A stretch of DNA of 64,000 nucleotides from Brucella sp. 21LCYQ03. Lineage in GTDB: Bacteria > Pseudomonadota > Alphaproteobacteria > Rhizobiales > Rhizobiaceae. Each line of letters opens with the position of its first letter. The first letter of the stretch is position 1. Location: assembly GCF_023554105.1 (NCBI RefSeq), contig NZ_JAMJWE010000001.1, positions 186,001-250,000 of the forward strand, read 5' to 3'. Under the pieces are notes generated by a model. That model was not told where the DNA came from, ran no database searches, and was given only the letters and a program-made list of their open reading frames with translations. Made by a program: the position numbers and the translations under genes. Below are positions 46,872-56,953 of the stretch, in pieces.

Positions 46872-48549
46872 ATGAACTCTGCTTGATTGTTTTCAAGCGT
46901 GTGGTGCCGAGCAATCCTTGTTCTTCAAGAACGGGATATGCCATAGAAGCCAGCAGTGAGTTGATTTGCTTCAAATCGCGGATTGTATCGAGGTGGATCG
47001 TGCTGGTTTCGATACTGCGTGTTGAACCATCGCGAAGGCGTGAGAAGTGGCGCATGCTCGTCTGTTTTTCCAGATCGCGCAGATTATCCTTTTCCTGCAC
47101 GAGCTGGCGTGCCGTATGTCCGTCACGCGAAACGATCACGTTAAAGGCCATATGCGCATTGGCAAGCACCATGGCATGAAAATGGCTAAGTTCCTTCCAG
47201 CCTTCCTCGGTAAATTCTAGGTTGTGATCCATCTTCTTTTGCACATGCGCGAGCATGTTGCGGACGATGATGTCGCCGACCTGTTCAAGTTTTACGCAAG
47301 CGCCCATCAATTCCTGCATGCGCAGTGCTTCAAACTCATCAAGGTTTTTACTGGCAAGCTTGGTCAGATAAAGCTTGATGGCGGCATGCTTCTTGTCCAC
47401 GCGATCATCAAGTGCTGCAAGTTCATGGATGCGCGCCTGATCGGGGTTTTCATAGAGGTCGATAATGCGTCGCAGCATCACCTCAATAGTGTCACAGACA
47501 CCGACAACCTCACGCGTTGCATTTGCCAGCGCCTGCGAAGGGCGGTCGAGAACAGCGTTATCCAGCGCACTATATTCTTCGACTTCAAGCGGTTGCATTG
47601 GGGCGTTTTTATCGCTGTTGAGATGCACCAATGCTTCAGTCGCACGCAGCACCAGTCCAGAAAGTGGAATGCCAGCGATCATAATAATGACGTTGAAGAG
47701 GATATGCGCGTTGACCACCTGCGAGACGGGATCTCCGCCCAGGAACGCAATCGAGGGTTTGAATGTCTCAAACAGGATGAGCATGACAAGCGAGCCAGCG
47801 CCACGCATCAGCAAATTGCCGAGCGGCACAACACGCGTCTCTGGCGGTGCCTGACGAGTAAGGATTGGTGCGATGATCGACGAGCCAAGATTGACGCCGA
47901 GTACCATGACCACGGCCAGCTCAGGCGTGATCAGTCCGCGTGAAGCAAAGGTAGTGAGCAGAATGACGGCGGCAATGCTTGAGTGAAACAGCCATGTCAT
48001 CAGCGCTGCCAGAAGATAGGCGGTGACCGGATCATTCGAAAGATAATCGACAATTACCGGCAGAAGCTCGCTCTGGCGGAGCGGTTCAGTTGCATGGCCT
48101 GTCATTTCCAGAGACATAATCAGTAGGCCGATACCGACCAGAATGCGCCCGATCTGGCGCCAGTCGCGCCGTTCTGTCGTCATGAAAATGGCGGTGCCGG
48201 ATACAAGGCAGAGTGGAACCAGAATAGTCAAATCATAGCTTAAAATTTTGACGACAAGCGCTGATCCAAGCTCGCCACCGCGCACAGCCATAAGGCCCGC
48301 GACCCCGCCGACAATGCCCGATCCGACAAAGGAGCCGACCAGAAGCGTTACAGCCGTAGAGCTTTGCAGCGCAATTGCAAGCGCAAGACCAAAGGCGATG
48401 GAGAGCAGCGGGTTTTGCATCTGGTTGCGCAAACGACGGCGCAAGCGATCACCATAGGCACGCTCCACACCCGTTCGCACCATGCGCGTCGCCCAAAGAA
48501 GGAGAGCAACAGCACCAGCAAGATGCAAAAGGACAAGAGAACCGTTCAC
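46870..48549 (-). CDS. Na/Pi cotransporter family protein with PhoU-like tail
   Basis: A 559-residue inner-membrane protein of the NptA/YjbB family. The membrane part (about 1-320) has two inverted repeats with the characteristic QSSTAVTLLVGSFVG and FHSSIAAVILLTTF motifs; the cytoplasmic part (about 340-545) is a helical PhoU-like domain with KLEQVGDIIVRNML. Such proteins export or import phosphate with sodium. There is no pho box that I can identify. The start at 48549 is followed by NGSLVLLHLAGAVALLLW. Confidence 0.9.
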   Translation of the reverse strand: MNGSLVLLHLAGAVALLLWATRMVRTGVERAYGDRLRRRLRNQMQNPLLSIAFGLALAIALQSSTAVTLLVGSFVGSGIVGGVAGLMAVRGGELGSALVVKILSYDLTILVPLCLVSGTAIFMTTERRDWRQIGRILVGIGLLIMSLEMTGHATEPLRQSELLPVIVDYLSNDPVTAYLLAALMTWLFHSSIAAVILLTTFASRGLITPELAVVMVLGVNLGSSIIAPILTRQAPPETRVVPLGNLLMRGAGSLVMLILFETFKPSIAFLGGDPVSQVVNAHILFNVIIMIAGIPLSGLVLRATEALVHLNSDKNAPMQPLEVEEYSALDNAVLDRPSQALANATREVVGVCDTIEVMLRRIIDLYENPDQARIHELAALDDRVDKKHAAIKLYLTKLASKNLDEFEALRMQELMGACVKLEQVGDIIVRNMLAHVQKKMDHNLEFTEEGWKELSHFHAMVLANAHMAFNVIVSRDGHTARQLVQEKDNLRDLEKQTSMRHFSRLRDGSTRSIETSTIHLDTIRDLKQINSLLASMAYPVLEEQGLLGTTRLKTIKQSS

Positions 48550-48858
48550 GGGAACTCCTTTCAGGTTGGCGACGGGGGAACAATATTTCAGTTAAGTCTA
48601 CGCAACAAAAAGAGAAAAAATATGTTCCGGCTAATCATATAATTAAGGGAATATGGGCCTGAAATGCCCGAAAATCAAGTCGTGTCGCGCCAATGTAAAA
48701 GTTATATGACAGTTTTATGACAAGTCGGCCGGTCCAAATGGCAGCCCGGAGCATGTGATTAACGGGGAGCGTTTGGCGCGGGTGATGGACTGCATGTGCG
48801 CGCGAGCCTATATAGTCTATAAACTATAGAGTTTGCTGACCTGAAAGAGACAGTCGTA
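48550..48858. other. Divergent region Na/Pi transporter / dnaG
   Basis: 309 bases without a gene. An AT-rich inverted repeat TATAGT-ctataa-ACTATA at 48811-48828 lies 31 bases before dnaG and may be part of its promoter or an operator. No other feature. Confidence 0.4.
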
Positions 48859-50808
48859 ATGCGTTTTCCGCCTTCATTCCTTGATGAGATCAGAGATCGT
48901 GTGCCGATCTCGACGCTGATCGGAACGCGCGTTTCATTTGATCGTAAGAAAAGCAATCCACCAAAAGGTGACTTTTGGGGCTGCTGCCCGTTTCATGGCG
49001 AAAAGACGCCGAGCTTTCACTGTGAAGACCGCAAGGGCCGTTACCATTGCTTTGGCTGTGGTGTAACGGGCGATCACTTCAAGTTTTTGACGGAACTTGA
49101 AGGTGCGAGTTTTCCTGAAGCTGTTGAGCGCGTTGCCGATATGGCAGGTGTGCCGATGCCTGAGCGCGATCCAGAAATGGAAAAGCGCGAGGCGCAGCGT
49201 GCAACGCTGTTCGATGTGATGGAACTTGCGGCACAGTTTTTTGAAGGTCAATTGCAGGTTGCTGCTGGTGCCAAGGCGCGAGCCTATTTGCGTGACCGCG
49301 GGCTTTCCAGTGCTACGCAGCAGACATTCCGCATTGGTTATGCTCCTGAATCGCGCAATGCGCTGAAAGAGTTTTTGGCGTCCAAAGGCGTTGCAAAAGA
49401 TCAGATAGAGGCTTGCGGCCTTGTGGTGCACGGTGAAGGCATTGCCGTTTCCTATGATCGTTTCCGCGACCGCATCATGTTTCCGATTGAGGATTTGCGC
49501 GGACGGATCATTGCATTTGGTGGTCGCGCGCTTTCTGCCGATGCGCCTGCGAAATATCTGAACTCGCCAGAGACTGAACTCTTTCACAAGGGCCGTATCC
49601 TTTATAACGGCTTGCGTGCACGAAAAGCTTGCCAGCCACAGGGTGGCGAAGAAGCAAAGCCGATCATCGCGGTTGAAGGCTATATGGATGTGATTGCGCT
49701 TGCGCAGGCTGGCATCCATCAGGCCGTCGCTCCGCTGGGCACTGCACTCACGGAAGAGCAGCTCGAATTGCTGTGGCGCATCAGCCCTGAGCCGATCCTG
49801 TGTTTTGATGGTGACGGTGCGGGTGTGCGGGCGGCGCATCGTGCGGCTGATCTTGGGCTTCCGACTTTGCAGCCGGGAAAGTCGCTTCGCTTTGCGATGC
49901 TACCCGAGGGGCAAGACCCTGACGATCTGGTCAAGGCAGAAGGTCCGTCGGCGTTTTACGCGGTGTTGCGTGATGCAAAGCCGCTGGTCGATATGGTCTG
50001 GACGCGGGAAACGGCGAGCGGTGTTTTTGATACGCCGGAGCGTCGTGCCGAGCTTGAAGCCCGTTTGCGCGAAATCACCAATCGTATCGCGAATGAAGAC
50101 ATTCGGCGTCACTATAGTCAGGAAATGCGTGACAGAGCGCAGGCATTTTTTGGTCAGCGGCGGCAGAGCAACGGCGGTAATACGTTCAATCGCGATAAGG
50201 GCAAGGGACGTGGACCACAACAACAAGGCCGTGGCGGTGCAGCCTTTGGCGGGCGCATGGCATTTTCAGACAGCCTCACGCGTTCGAATATGGTCAAAGG
50301 CCGCAATGCGCCAGCGCGTGAAACTGCAATCGTTTTGATGTTGCTTAATCATCCGCGTCTGATCGAAGAAGATTTCGAGGCGATGTCGACGCTCGATTTT
50401 GAACACGACGCTTTAAGAGTGCTGCATTTCGCAATGCTTGATGTTTTGGCATCCGATCATGTTCAGGACGGCTTTGCGATGCGCAAGGCGCTGGTCGCCG
50501 CGGGACATGGCGAAGCGATCGAAACTCTGGAAGCTATGGTTCGACGCACCCGTGAATGGACTGCCACTGCACAGGCGGCTGAAGACGATGTGCGGGAAGC
50601 CTTAAAACAGGCGCTTCACTTGCATCAGCGCGCACGCACCCTACATAGGGAACTGCGCGCCGTTGAAGCATCGCTCGATACGGACGAAACGGGCGAAGTC
50701 TTTGCTCGGCTTATCGACATTCAAAAGCAGATTGCACAGGCAGATGCGACCGAAGCTCTCATTGATGGCTTTGGACTTTCTTCGGGGCGTGCACCCGGTG
50801 CTTCGTAA
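48859..50808 (+). CDS. dnaG: DNA primase
   Basis: A 649-residue primase that makes RNA primers at the replication fork. The N-terminal CHC2 zinc-binding domain has Cys 43, His 46, Cys 64 and Cys 67 (CPFHGEKTPSF and YHCFGCG). The RNA polymerase core follows with the TOPRIM motif AVEGYMDVIALAQAG and CFDGDGAG. A Gly/Asn/Gln-rich linker (about 430-470) leads to the C-terminal DnaB-interacting helical domain. Followed by rpoD after 477 bases, as in the macromolecular-synthesis arrangement, although rpsU is absent here. Confidence 0.97.
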   Translation: MRFPPSFLDEIRDRVPISTLIGTRVSFDRKKSNPPKGDFWGCCPFHGEKTPSFHCEDRKGRYHCFGCGVTGDHFKFLTELEGASFPEAVERVADMAGVPMPERDPEMEKREAQRATLFDVMELAAQFFEGQLQVAAGAKARAYLRDRGLSSATQQTFRIGYAPESRNALKEFLASKGVAKDQIEACGLVVHGEGIAVSYDRFRDRIMFPIEDLRGRIIAFGGRALSADAPAKYLNSPETELFHKGRILYNGLRARKACQPQGGEEAKPIIAVEGYMDVIALAQAGIHQAVAPLGTALTEEQLELLWRISPEPILCFDGDGAGVRAAHRAADLGLPTLQPGKSLRFAMLPEGQDPDDLVKAEGPSAFYAVLRDAKPLVDMVWTRETASGVFDTPERRAELEARLREITNRIANEDIRRHYSQEMRDRAQAFFGQRRQSNGGNTFNRDKGKGRGPQQQGRGGAAFGGRMAFSDSLTRSNMVKGRNAPARETAIVLMLLNHPRLIEEDFEAMSTLDFEHDALRVLHFAMLDVLASDHVQDGFAMRKALVAAGHGEAIETLEAMVRRTREWTATAQAAEDDVREALKQALHLHQRARTLHRELRAVEASLDTDETGEVFARLIDIQKQIAQADATEALIDGFGLSSGRAPGAS

Positions 50809-51285
50809 TCTGGAAACCGGCGAATCACTCTAGATCGCCGGAATTTCAAACCGGCTTAGAATGCTCGTTTATAGAAAGTATCATTGCGTAAAAGCCCAGA
50901 GAATGGGCCGCGACAATAAATGATTCGCTTTTTAGACCCGAATCAGGTGAGTCGCTCTTGACGTGCGGTACAAATGACGGAATCACGACAGTTCGAGCAA
51001 GGATTTAAAGAACTGATATTGATCAATATTCCCTAAGTGGATCTCTGAAACCATCCTGAGCGGGCAAGAATTAAAGAGCGGGCAGGGCCTTAAAAGTGAC
51101 CAGTGTCCCCGGATCAAACCACAGGATTTTGGAACCAACAGGGCTCGTTAATAACCGCAGGGTTAATTCGGCATTAACGTGAAATCAGCTATTCGCAGAA
51201 TCAACAGTTAAACGGCGCTCTCGCAAAACCGTTTGGCCACTCTATATATCTTAGAAGCGACTGGTGTCGCCTGGAGACGAGCAAT
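50809..51285 (+). other. dnaG-rpoD intergenic region with competing hairpins
   Basis: 477 bases, no supported gene. Directly after dnaG, CCGGCGA pairs with TCGCCGG (50817-50841), while GCCGG of its right arm can instead pair with CCGGC at 50851-50855, so two exclusive hairpins are possible; neither has a T-run. The rest likely holds the rpoD promoter and leader. No sigma-32-type promoter could be assigned with confidence. Confidence 0.4.
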
Positions 51286-53307
<2,022 letters not shown>

Positions 53308-53315
53308 GACTTTTT

Positions 53316-53348
53316 CGCCCGATACCGGATATGGTTTCGGGCGATTTT
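53316..53348 (+). terminator. Terminator of rpoD
   Basis: CGCCCGA and ACC pair with GGT and TCGGGCG (one mismatch) around GGATAT, followed by ATTTTT. Confidence 0.85.
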
Positions 53349-53355
53349 TATGAGG

Positions 53356-53439
53356 GCGCATCCCGAAAAGTGTGAAACGTTTTCGGATAAGATGCGCGTC
53401 AAACAAAGACTTAGAGCGCCGATCTGATTACATCAGATC
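53356..53439. repeat. Rhizobiales-type palindromic intergenic repeat (mosaic)
   Basis: First a nested hairpin: GCGCATC (53356) with GATGCGC (53391), inside it CCGAAAA (53363) with TTTTCGG (53380). Then, after TCAAACAAAGACTTAGAGCG, a second palindrome GATCTGAT-tac-ATCAGATC (53421-53439). I remember near-identical text as a dispersed repeat in Brucella, Ochrobactrum and related Rhizobiales. It separates the rpoD terminator from hlyU and ends 28 bases before the hlyU start, so it may also influence that gene. Confidence 0.7.
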
Positions 53440-53467
53440 TAAATGTGCTCGAAAGAGAGGGAGCGTT

Positions 53468-53758
53468 ATGTCTTTTTTGAAGCGCCTTTTCGGCGGTGGT
53501 TCAGCGGAAGAAACACCAGCAGCACCAAAAGAAGCCGGACGCCTTGAACACAAAGATTTTCTGATCGTCGCAACGCCTTACAGCGAAGGCGGCCAGTATC
53601 AAGTGTGTGGTGTGATCTCAAAGACAATTGACGGCGAGCTGAAAGAGCATCGCTTTGTGCGTGCGGATCGTTGCCCGGGCATTGAAGATGCTGCCAGCAT
53701 TTCGCTCAACAAGGGTCGCCAGATTATCGATGAGCAGGGCGAAGCGATTTTCCGCTAA
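53468..53758 (+). CDS. HlyU-family protein
   Basis: A 96-residue protein of the HlyU family, named for a Vibrio haemolysin regulator. The N-terminal MSFLKRLFGGGSAEE, conserved LEHKDFLIVATPYSEGGQYQ and the later DRCPGIEDAA segment fit PF10115; this family differs from the ArsR-type HlyU and may be a small regulator of exported proteins. The start at 53468 has GAGAGGGAG upstream; an upstream extension of the frame runs through the repeat and is rejected. The gene is monocistronic. Its targets are unknown. Confidence 0.78.
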   Translation: MSFLKRLFGGGSAEETPAAPKEAGRLEHKDFLIVATPYSEGGQYQVCGVISKTIDGELKEHRFVRADRCPGIEDAASISLNKGRQIIDEQGEAIFR

Positions 53759-53776
53759 TCTGCTTTGATAGATTTG

Positions 53777-53810
53777 AAAAAAGCCGCGCATGGATAATGC
53801 GCGGCTTTTT
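53777..53810 (+). terminator. Terminator of hlyU
   Basis: AAAAAAGCCGCGCAT-ggata-ATGCGCGGCTTTTT; bidirectional in form. Confidence 0.95.
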
Positions 53811-53845
53811 GCATGCTTTAGTTATTTTATCGCATTATCCTACGC

Positions 53846-53880
53846 AAAACCGCTACGCACTTTTGCTGGAAATGCTTTAG
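53846..53880 (+). repeat. Short dispersed repeat, copy B
   Basis: Contains AAAACCGCTACGCACTTTTG followed by CTGGAAATGCT. It differs from copy C (54324) by few bases and shares its last 21 bases with copy A (25993). Its last bases include the stop codon of the convergent DUF2798 gene. Confidence 0.65.
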
Positions 53881-54137
53881 TGAGGATGGCAGACGAAGCT
53901 AACCATTTTGCGGACCATCGGCAGGATCGCCAGCAGGACCGGAAAGGCGATGGCCCATGACAACGCCCACGAGGTCATCCAGCTATAAGCGAGATCGGGA
54001 TGCGTAAAGCCAAGGCTTTTTGCCGTTGCGATCAATGAGACAACGAATGTCATCATGATTGATAGAATAAGCGGCATCACAACAGATGCATAACGCGCTG
54101 GCAGTTTTCTGCGGCGTGAACCGTTCAACTGAGACAT
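53877..54137 (-). CDS. DUF2798 small membrane protein
   Basis: An 86-residue inner-membrane protein of the DUF2798 family: basic N-terminus (SRRRKLPARYAS), two hydrophobic helices (VVMPLILSIMMTFVVSLIAT and WMTSWALSWAIAFPVLLAIL) and a short basic end ending CHPH. Function unknown. The gene is bracketed by two direct copies of a short repeat (53846 and 54324), the first overlapping its stop codon. Confidence 0.82.
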   Translation of the reverse strand: MSQLNGSRRRKLPARYASVVMPLILSIMMTFVVSLIATAKSLGFTHPDLAYSWMTSWALSWAIAFPVLLAILPMVRKMVSFVCHPH

Positions 54138-54323
54138 GTGTATTCCTGAATATTATGCGGGGAACGCGCAACGAAACATCAAAACGAATAGCCGTTCCCG
54201 GCAGAATTGATGCGTTGCTTAACGTAAGACGCTTACGATCATAAGGATGATGCGTCTTATCTATCGCAGCATCGCTTTTGTTTCAATAGGGAAGGGCGGC
54301 GATTTGCCCACGCTGTTCAAGGT

Positions 54324-54358
54324 AAAACCGCTACGCACTTTTGCTGCAAATGCTCTAT
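54324..54358 (+). repeat. Short dispersed repeat, copy C
   Basis: AAAACCGCTACGCACTTTTG then CTGCAAATGCTCTA, in the same orientation as copy B 478 bases earlier. It ends 11 bases before the YcgN start codon, so it forms that gene's leader. Confidence 0.65.
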
Positions 54359-54368
54359 ATGCAGCCCC

Positions 54369-54815
54369 ATGGATAAGAAACCTTTCTGGCAGACCAAATC
54401 TCTTGAAGAACTCAACCGACAGGAATGGGAAAGCCTGTGCGATGGTTGTGGTCAATGCTGCCTGCATAAATTGCTCGATGACGATACCGAGGAAGTCTAT
54501 TGGACAACGGTTGCCTGTACGCTGCTGGACAAGGATAGCTGCAAGTGCAGCGATTATCCGAACCGCCGCAAGACGGTGCCTGATTGCGTGTTTCTGACGC
54601 CTGAGATCGTGCATGAGGTTAATTGGCTACCTGCAACTTGTGCCTATCGTTTGGTTGCTGAGGGCGCTGATCTTTACTGGTGGCATCCACTGGTGTCCGG
54701 CTCACCGGACACGATCTACGAAGCAGGTGTGTCCATCCGTGGAAAAGTAACGGCTTTTGATCATGAGCTAGCCGATGAGGAAGAATATATCCAGCACATG
54801 GTTCCGCTGGATTGA
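54369..54815 (+). CDS. YcgN-family cysteine cluster protein (UPF0260)
   Basis: A 148-residue protein with the conserved cysteine cluster [12 protein letters not shown] near residue 26 and further Cys in [12 protein letters not shown] and VPDCVFLTP, matching the YcgN/UPF0260 family, probably an iron-sulfur or zinc protein. Start at 54369 directly follows the dispersed repeat; no strong ribosome site is visible. Function unknown. Confidence 0.88.
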   Translation: MDKKPFWQTKSLEELNRQEWESLCDGCGQCCLHKLLDDDTEEVYWTTVACTLLDKDSCKCSDYPNRRKTVPDCVFLTPEIVHEVNWLPATCAYRLVAEGADLYWWHPLVSGSPDTIYEAGVSIRGKVTAFDHELADEEEYIQHMVPLD

Positions 54816-55061
54816 ACGGTGTCTGCGTCACATTAATTAAGTTTAATATTGAAGTATGTAAGTGCTAGTTTGCGCGCTGACTTTGAATAAGAGATTGTTT
54901 TATATTGATAATATCCAATTCCTTGAAGCGAAATGTTTCGTGACTCTTATCAAGCTGAACGCGATATGAACGCTGGCTTGGCTTTCCGTTCATCTTTCAT
55001 GGGCTACTTATCGGGTGTCTCAGGTGAGCACCACCTGATAAAAGTTTGAAAGGGTTTCAAG

Positions 55062-55418
55062 ATGTCCGCAATTTCGTTCAAGTCACTTGTTGTTACTGCT
55101 GCAATTGGTCTTGCTGCCGTCTTCTCAGCGGGCGCATCTGCAAATGCTGCATCGCCTTCTTCCGCTCCAGCGTTTAGCACATCGGCGCATTCGCCTTTGA
55201 TCAAGATTGATCATCGTGGCAATCGCCATCATGGCCGCCCAGCTTACCGTGGTCCTGCCTGTTCGGTTGAGAATGCCAAGATGAAAGCGCACCGTATGGG
55301 CATTCGCAATGCACGCGTTGCCTATCGTGGGAAATCGGTTCAGGTGCGCGGCTTCCGTCATGGTCATCCAACTGGCGTTGTGTTTGCCAATGCACGCGGT
55401 TGCCCGATCATCCGCTAA
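55062..55418 (+). CDS. Small exported basic protein, unrecognised
   Basis: A 118-residue product with a signal peptide (MSAISFKSLVVTAAIGLAAV, cleavage after ASANA). The mature part is His/Arg/Gly-rich (NRHHGRPAYRGPACSVENAK) with two cysteines that could pair, and ends GFRHGHPTGVVFANARGCPI. I do not recognise the family; similar short basic periplasmic proteins occur in rhizobia. AAAGGGT lies upstream of the ATG, and the 55019-55037 inverted repeat (TCAGGTG / CACCTGA) is in its leader. The upstream stretch 54816-55018 shows nothing else. Confidence 0.65.
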   Translation: MSAISFKSLVVTAAIGLAAVFSAGASANAASPSSAPAFSTSAHSPLIKIDHRGNRHHGRPAYRGPACSVENAKMKAHRMGIRNARVAYRGKSVQVRGFRHGHPTGVVFANARGCPIIR

Positions 55419-55436
55419 CGGTCGCCTAATATGAGC

Positions 55437-55469
55437 AAAAGCCAGCCTGAGTTTCAGGCTGGCTTTTTT
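55437..55469 (+). terminator. Terminator of the small exported protein gene
   Basis: AAAAGCCAGCCTGA-gtt-TCAGGCTGGCTTTTTT, perfect arms of 14. Confidence 0.95.
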
Positions 55470-55493
55470 GTTTGATGATGGAAGGGAAGAGGA

Positions 55494-55672
55494 GGGCGCT
55501 AGTATGGCGAACCCGAAATTCGTATCACCTAGAAGCAGTTCTCGGAGCGAATTTCGGGTTCGAAGCCATACTAGTTAGCTTTTGAATCTAGTGTGGTCTA
55601 CGGATTTGAAGTTCCTAAACGTGAATGCAACGCCAATGATAGGAACTTCAAACCCACTACACTAGAGCGCCC
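55494..55672. repeat. Double-hairpin palindromic element, Bru-RS-like
   Basis: A 179-base element bounded by GGGCGCTAGT (55494) and ACTAGAGCGCCC (55661). Inside are two large hairpins: 55499-55574, with a 24-bp stem (CTAGTATGGC..., one 3-base bulge) and a 25-base loop; and 55588-55665, with CTAGTGT and TTTGAAGTTCCTA in its arms, an internal mismatch and a 22-base loop. It fills the gap between a terminator and the bp26 stop codon. From memory, a Bru-RS palindromic repeat, a hot spot for IS711 insertion, lies downstream of bp26 in Brucella, so this is probably the homologous element. No target-site duplication is obvious. Confidence 0.75.
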
Positions 55673-55677
55673 TTTCT

Positions 55678-56430
55678 TTATTCTTTGATTTCAAAAACGA
55701 CGTTGACCGAAACGTTGTAGCTGTTTTCGCCCGCTGCAACTGGAACTGAATCCTCGGGAGCCGCTGCCGCCATCATCTTTACCTGACGTGCGATTGGCAT
55801 TGGCATATAACCGCGGTTCTGCTCGTTGATTTCGACAACGCGCCCAAGGCTAACGCCTGCTGCATCGGCAAGGGTCTTTGCCTTAGCGATTGCATCGGCG
55901 ACTGCACGCTTGCGTGCTTCGTTGATTGTCGATGCCGGATCGTCATTAACGAAGGTCAAATCTCCGCCCTGATTGACGCCGAGCGTTACAGATTCATCAA
56001 GCACATTGCCGACCTTGGCCAAATCGCGCACGCGGACAGTCAGGCTGTTTGAAACGCTGTAGCCGCTGATCTTTGGTTCCTTCAGGCCATTCTTGTCGTC
56101 TGGATAAACATAGCGTGGCTGAATGTTAATGCCACTTGTCTGCAGATCACGCTCTTCAACGCCAGCCTTTTTCATCGCGTCCAACACTTTGGCCATCGCT
56201 TCATTGTTGGCGGTCATGGCTTCGCGTGCAGTTTCTGCATCACGCAAAACGGTGAGATTTAGTATGGCCATGTCAGGCGTCGAGTTCATCTTGCCTTCGC
56301 CGGTAACGGCGATGCGTGCGGGCTGCTTCGTCATCTGATTCTCCTGCGCTTTGGCTGGCAGTGCAAGTATGCCTGCAAGCATGATTGCCGAAATCGAAGT
56401 GGCAAGAAGAGTAGCAGCGCGGTTTTTCAT
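55678..56430 (-). CDS. bp26: Periplasmic SIMPL-domain protein BP26/Omp28
   Basis: A 250-residue periplasmic protein, orthologue of the Brucella immunodominant antigen BP26 (Omp28). Signal peptide to about residue 28 (LALPAKA then QENQM). The SIMPL (DUF541) domain starts [20 protein letters not shown] and continues [27 protein letters not shown] and [20 protein letters not shown], all close to BP26. Members of this family form ring-shaped oligomers; function unresolved. The stop codon lies five bases from the palindromic element, as recalled for Brucella. Confidence 0.93.
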   Translation of the reverse strand: MKNRAATLLATSISAIMLAGILALPAKAQENQMTKQPARIAVTGEGKMNSTPDMAILNLTVLRDAETAREAMTANNEAMAKVLDAMKKAGVEERDLQTSGINIQPRYVYPDDKNGLKEPKISGYSVSNSLTVRVRDLAKVGNVLDESVTLGVNQGGDLTFVNDDPASTINEARKRAVADAIAKAKTLADAAGVSLGRVVEINEQNRGYMPMPIARQVKMMAAAAPEDSVPVAAGENSYNVSVNVVFEIKE

Positions 56431-56656
56431 GAGATCTCCTGTAGAGAATGTTGAGGCAGCTTTTGCAAAGCATTCTTTGCGATATTGCTATTTCTGCTTT
56501 GTTGCTCGTGTATTTAAGGTTCCTCTAAAGCAAAACGCCACATTATCTGATCTGAAATGCAGTTGAATTGCAATCAACTGTTTCAAATGAGGCCAATTGT
56601 GACTTGGGTTGCATGAATGACAATCGAATATGTGCGTATTAGGGCAACTTGTGTAA

Positions 56657-56686
56657 TTGACAGCTTGTGTCCCATGTTTCTTTAAG
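56657..56686 (+). promoter_or_regulatory. Predicted tRNA promoter
   Basis: -35 TTGACA at 56657-56662 and -10-like TTTAAG at 56681-56686, spacer 18, about 18 bases before the tRNA. Confidence 0.55.
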
Positions 56687-56704
56687 GTAGTTGCAGTGTT
56701 GTGT

Positions 56705-56781
56705 GGGCCTGTAGCTCAATTGGTCAGAGCCGGCGGCTCATAACCGCTTGGTTGGGGGTTCGAGTCCCTCCGGGCCCACCA
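56705..56781 (+). tRNA. tRNA with CAT anticodon, probably tRNA-Ile2 (lysidine type)
   Basis: A complete 77-base cloverleaf with encoded CCA: acceptor GGGCCTG pairs with CGGGCCC, D arm GCTCAATTGGTCAGAGC, anticodon arm GGCGG-CTCATAA-CCGCT, T arm with GGTTCGAGTCC. Anticodon CAT could mean elongator Met or Ile2 read after lysidine modification of C34. The GGGCC acceptor with A73 and the GCTTGGTTG variable region resemble Ile2 tRNAs more than elongator Met tRNAs, which often show GGCGG-type acceptors in rhizobia. Confidence 0.9.
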
Positions 56782-56953
56782 TTCTCTCTTAAAGAAATTT
56801 AACAAATGTCTTGTGCTCAACCCTGACGCTTGAGCACAATTTTGTGCATGGAATTTGTGCGTTAAACAAGTTTTTAGGAGTTTGTTAAAGAAATAGTAAC
56901 GTAATGAAACAATTTTTCATGTCACGTGAATTTAATTTAGGAGGTCTCAGGCA

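Noticed and set aside
53372-53467. N-terminal extension of the HlyU frame
   Set aside because: The codons run through the palindromic repeat, are Arg/Lys-rich and lack homology; the ATG at 53468 has a strong ribosome site.
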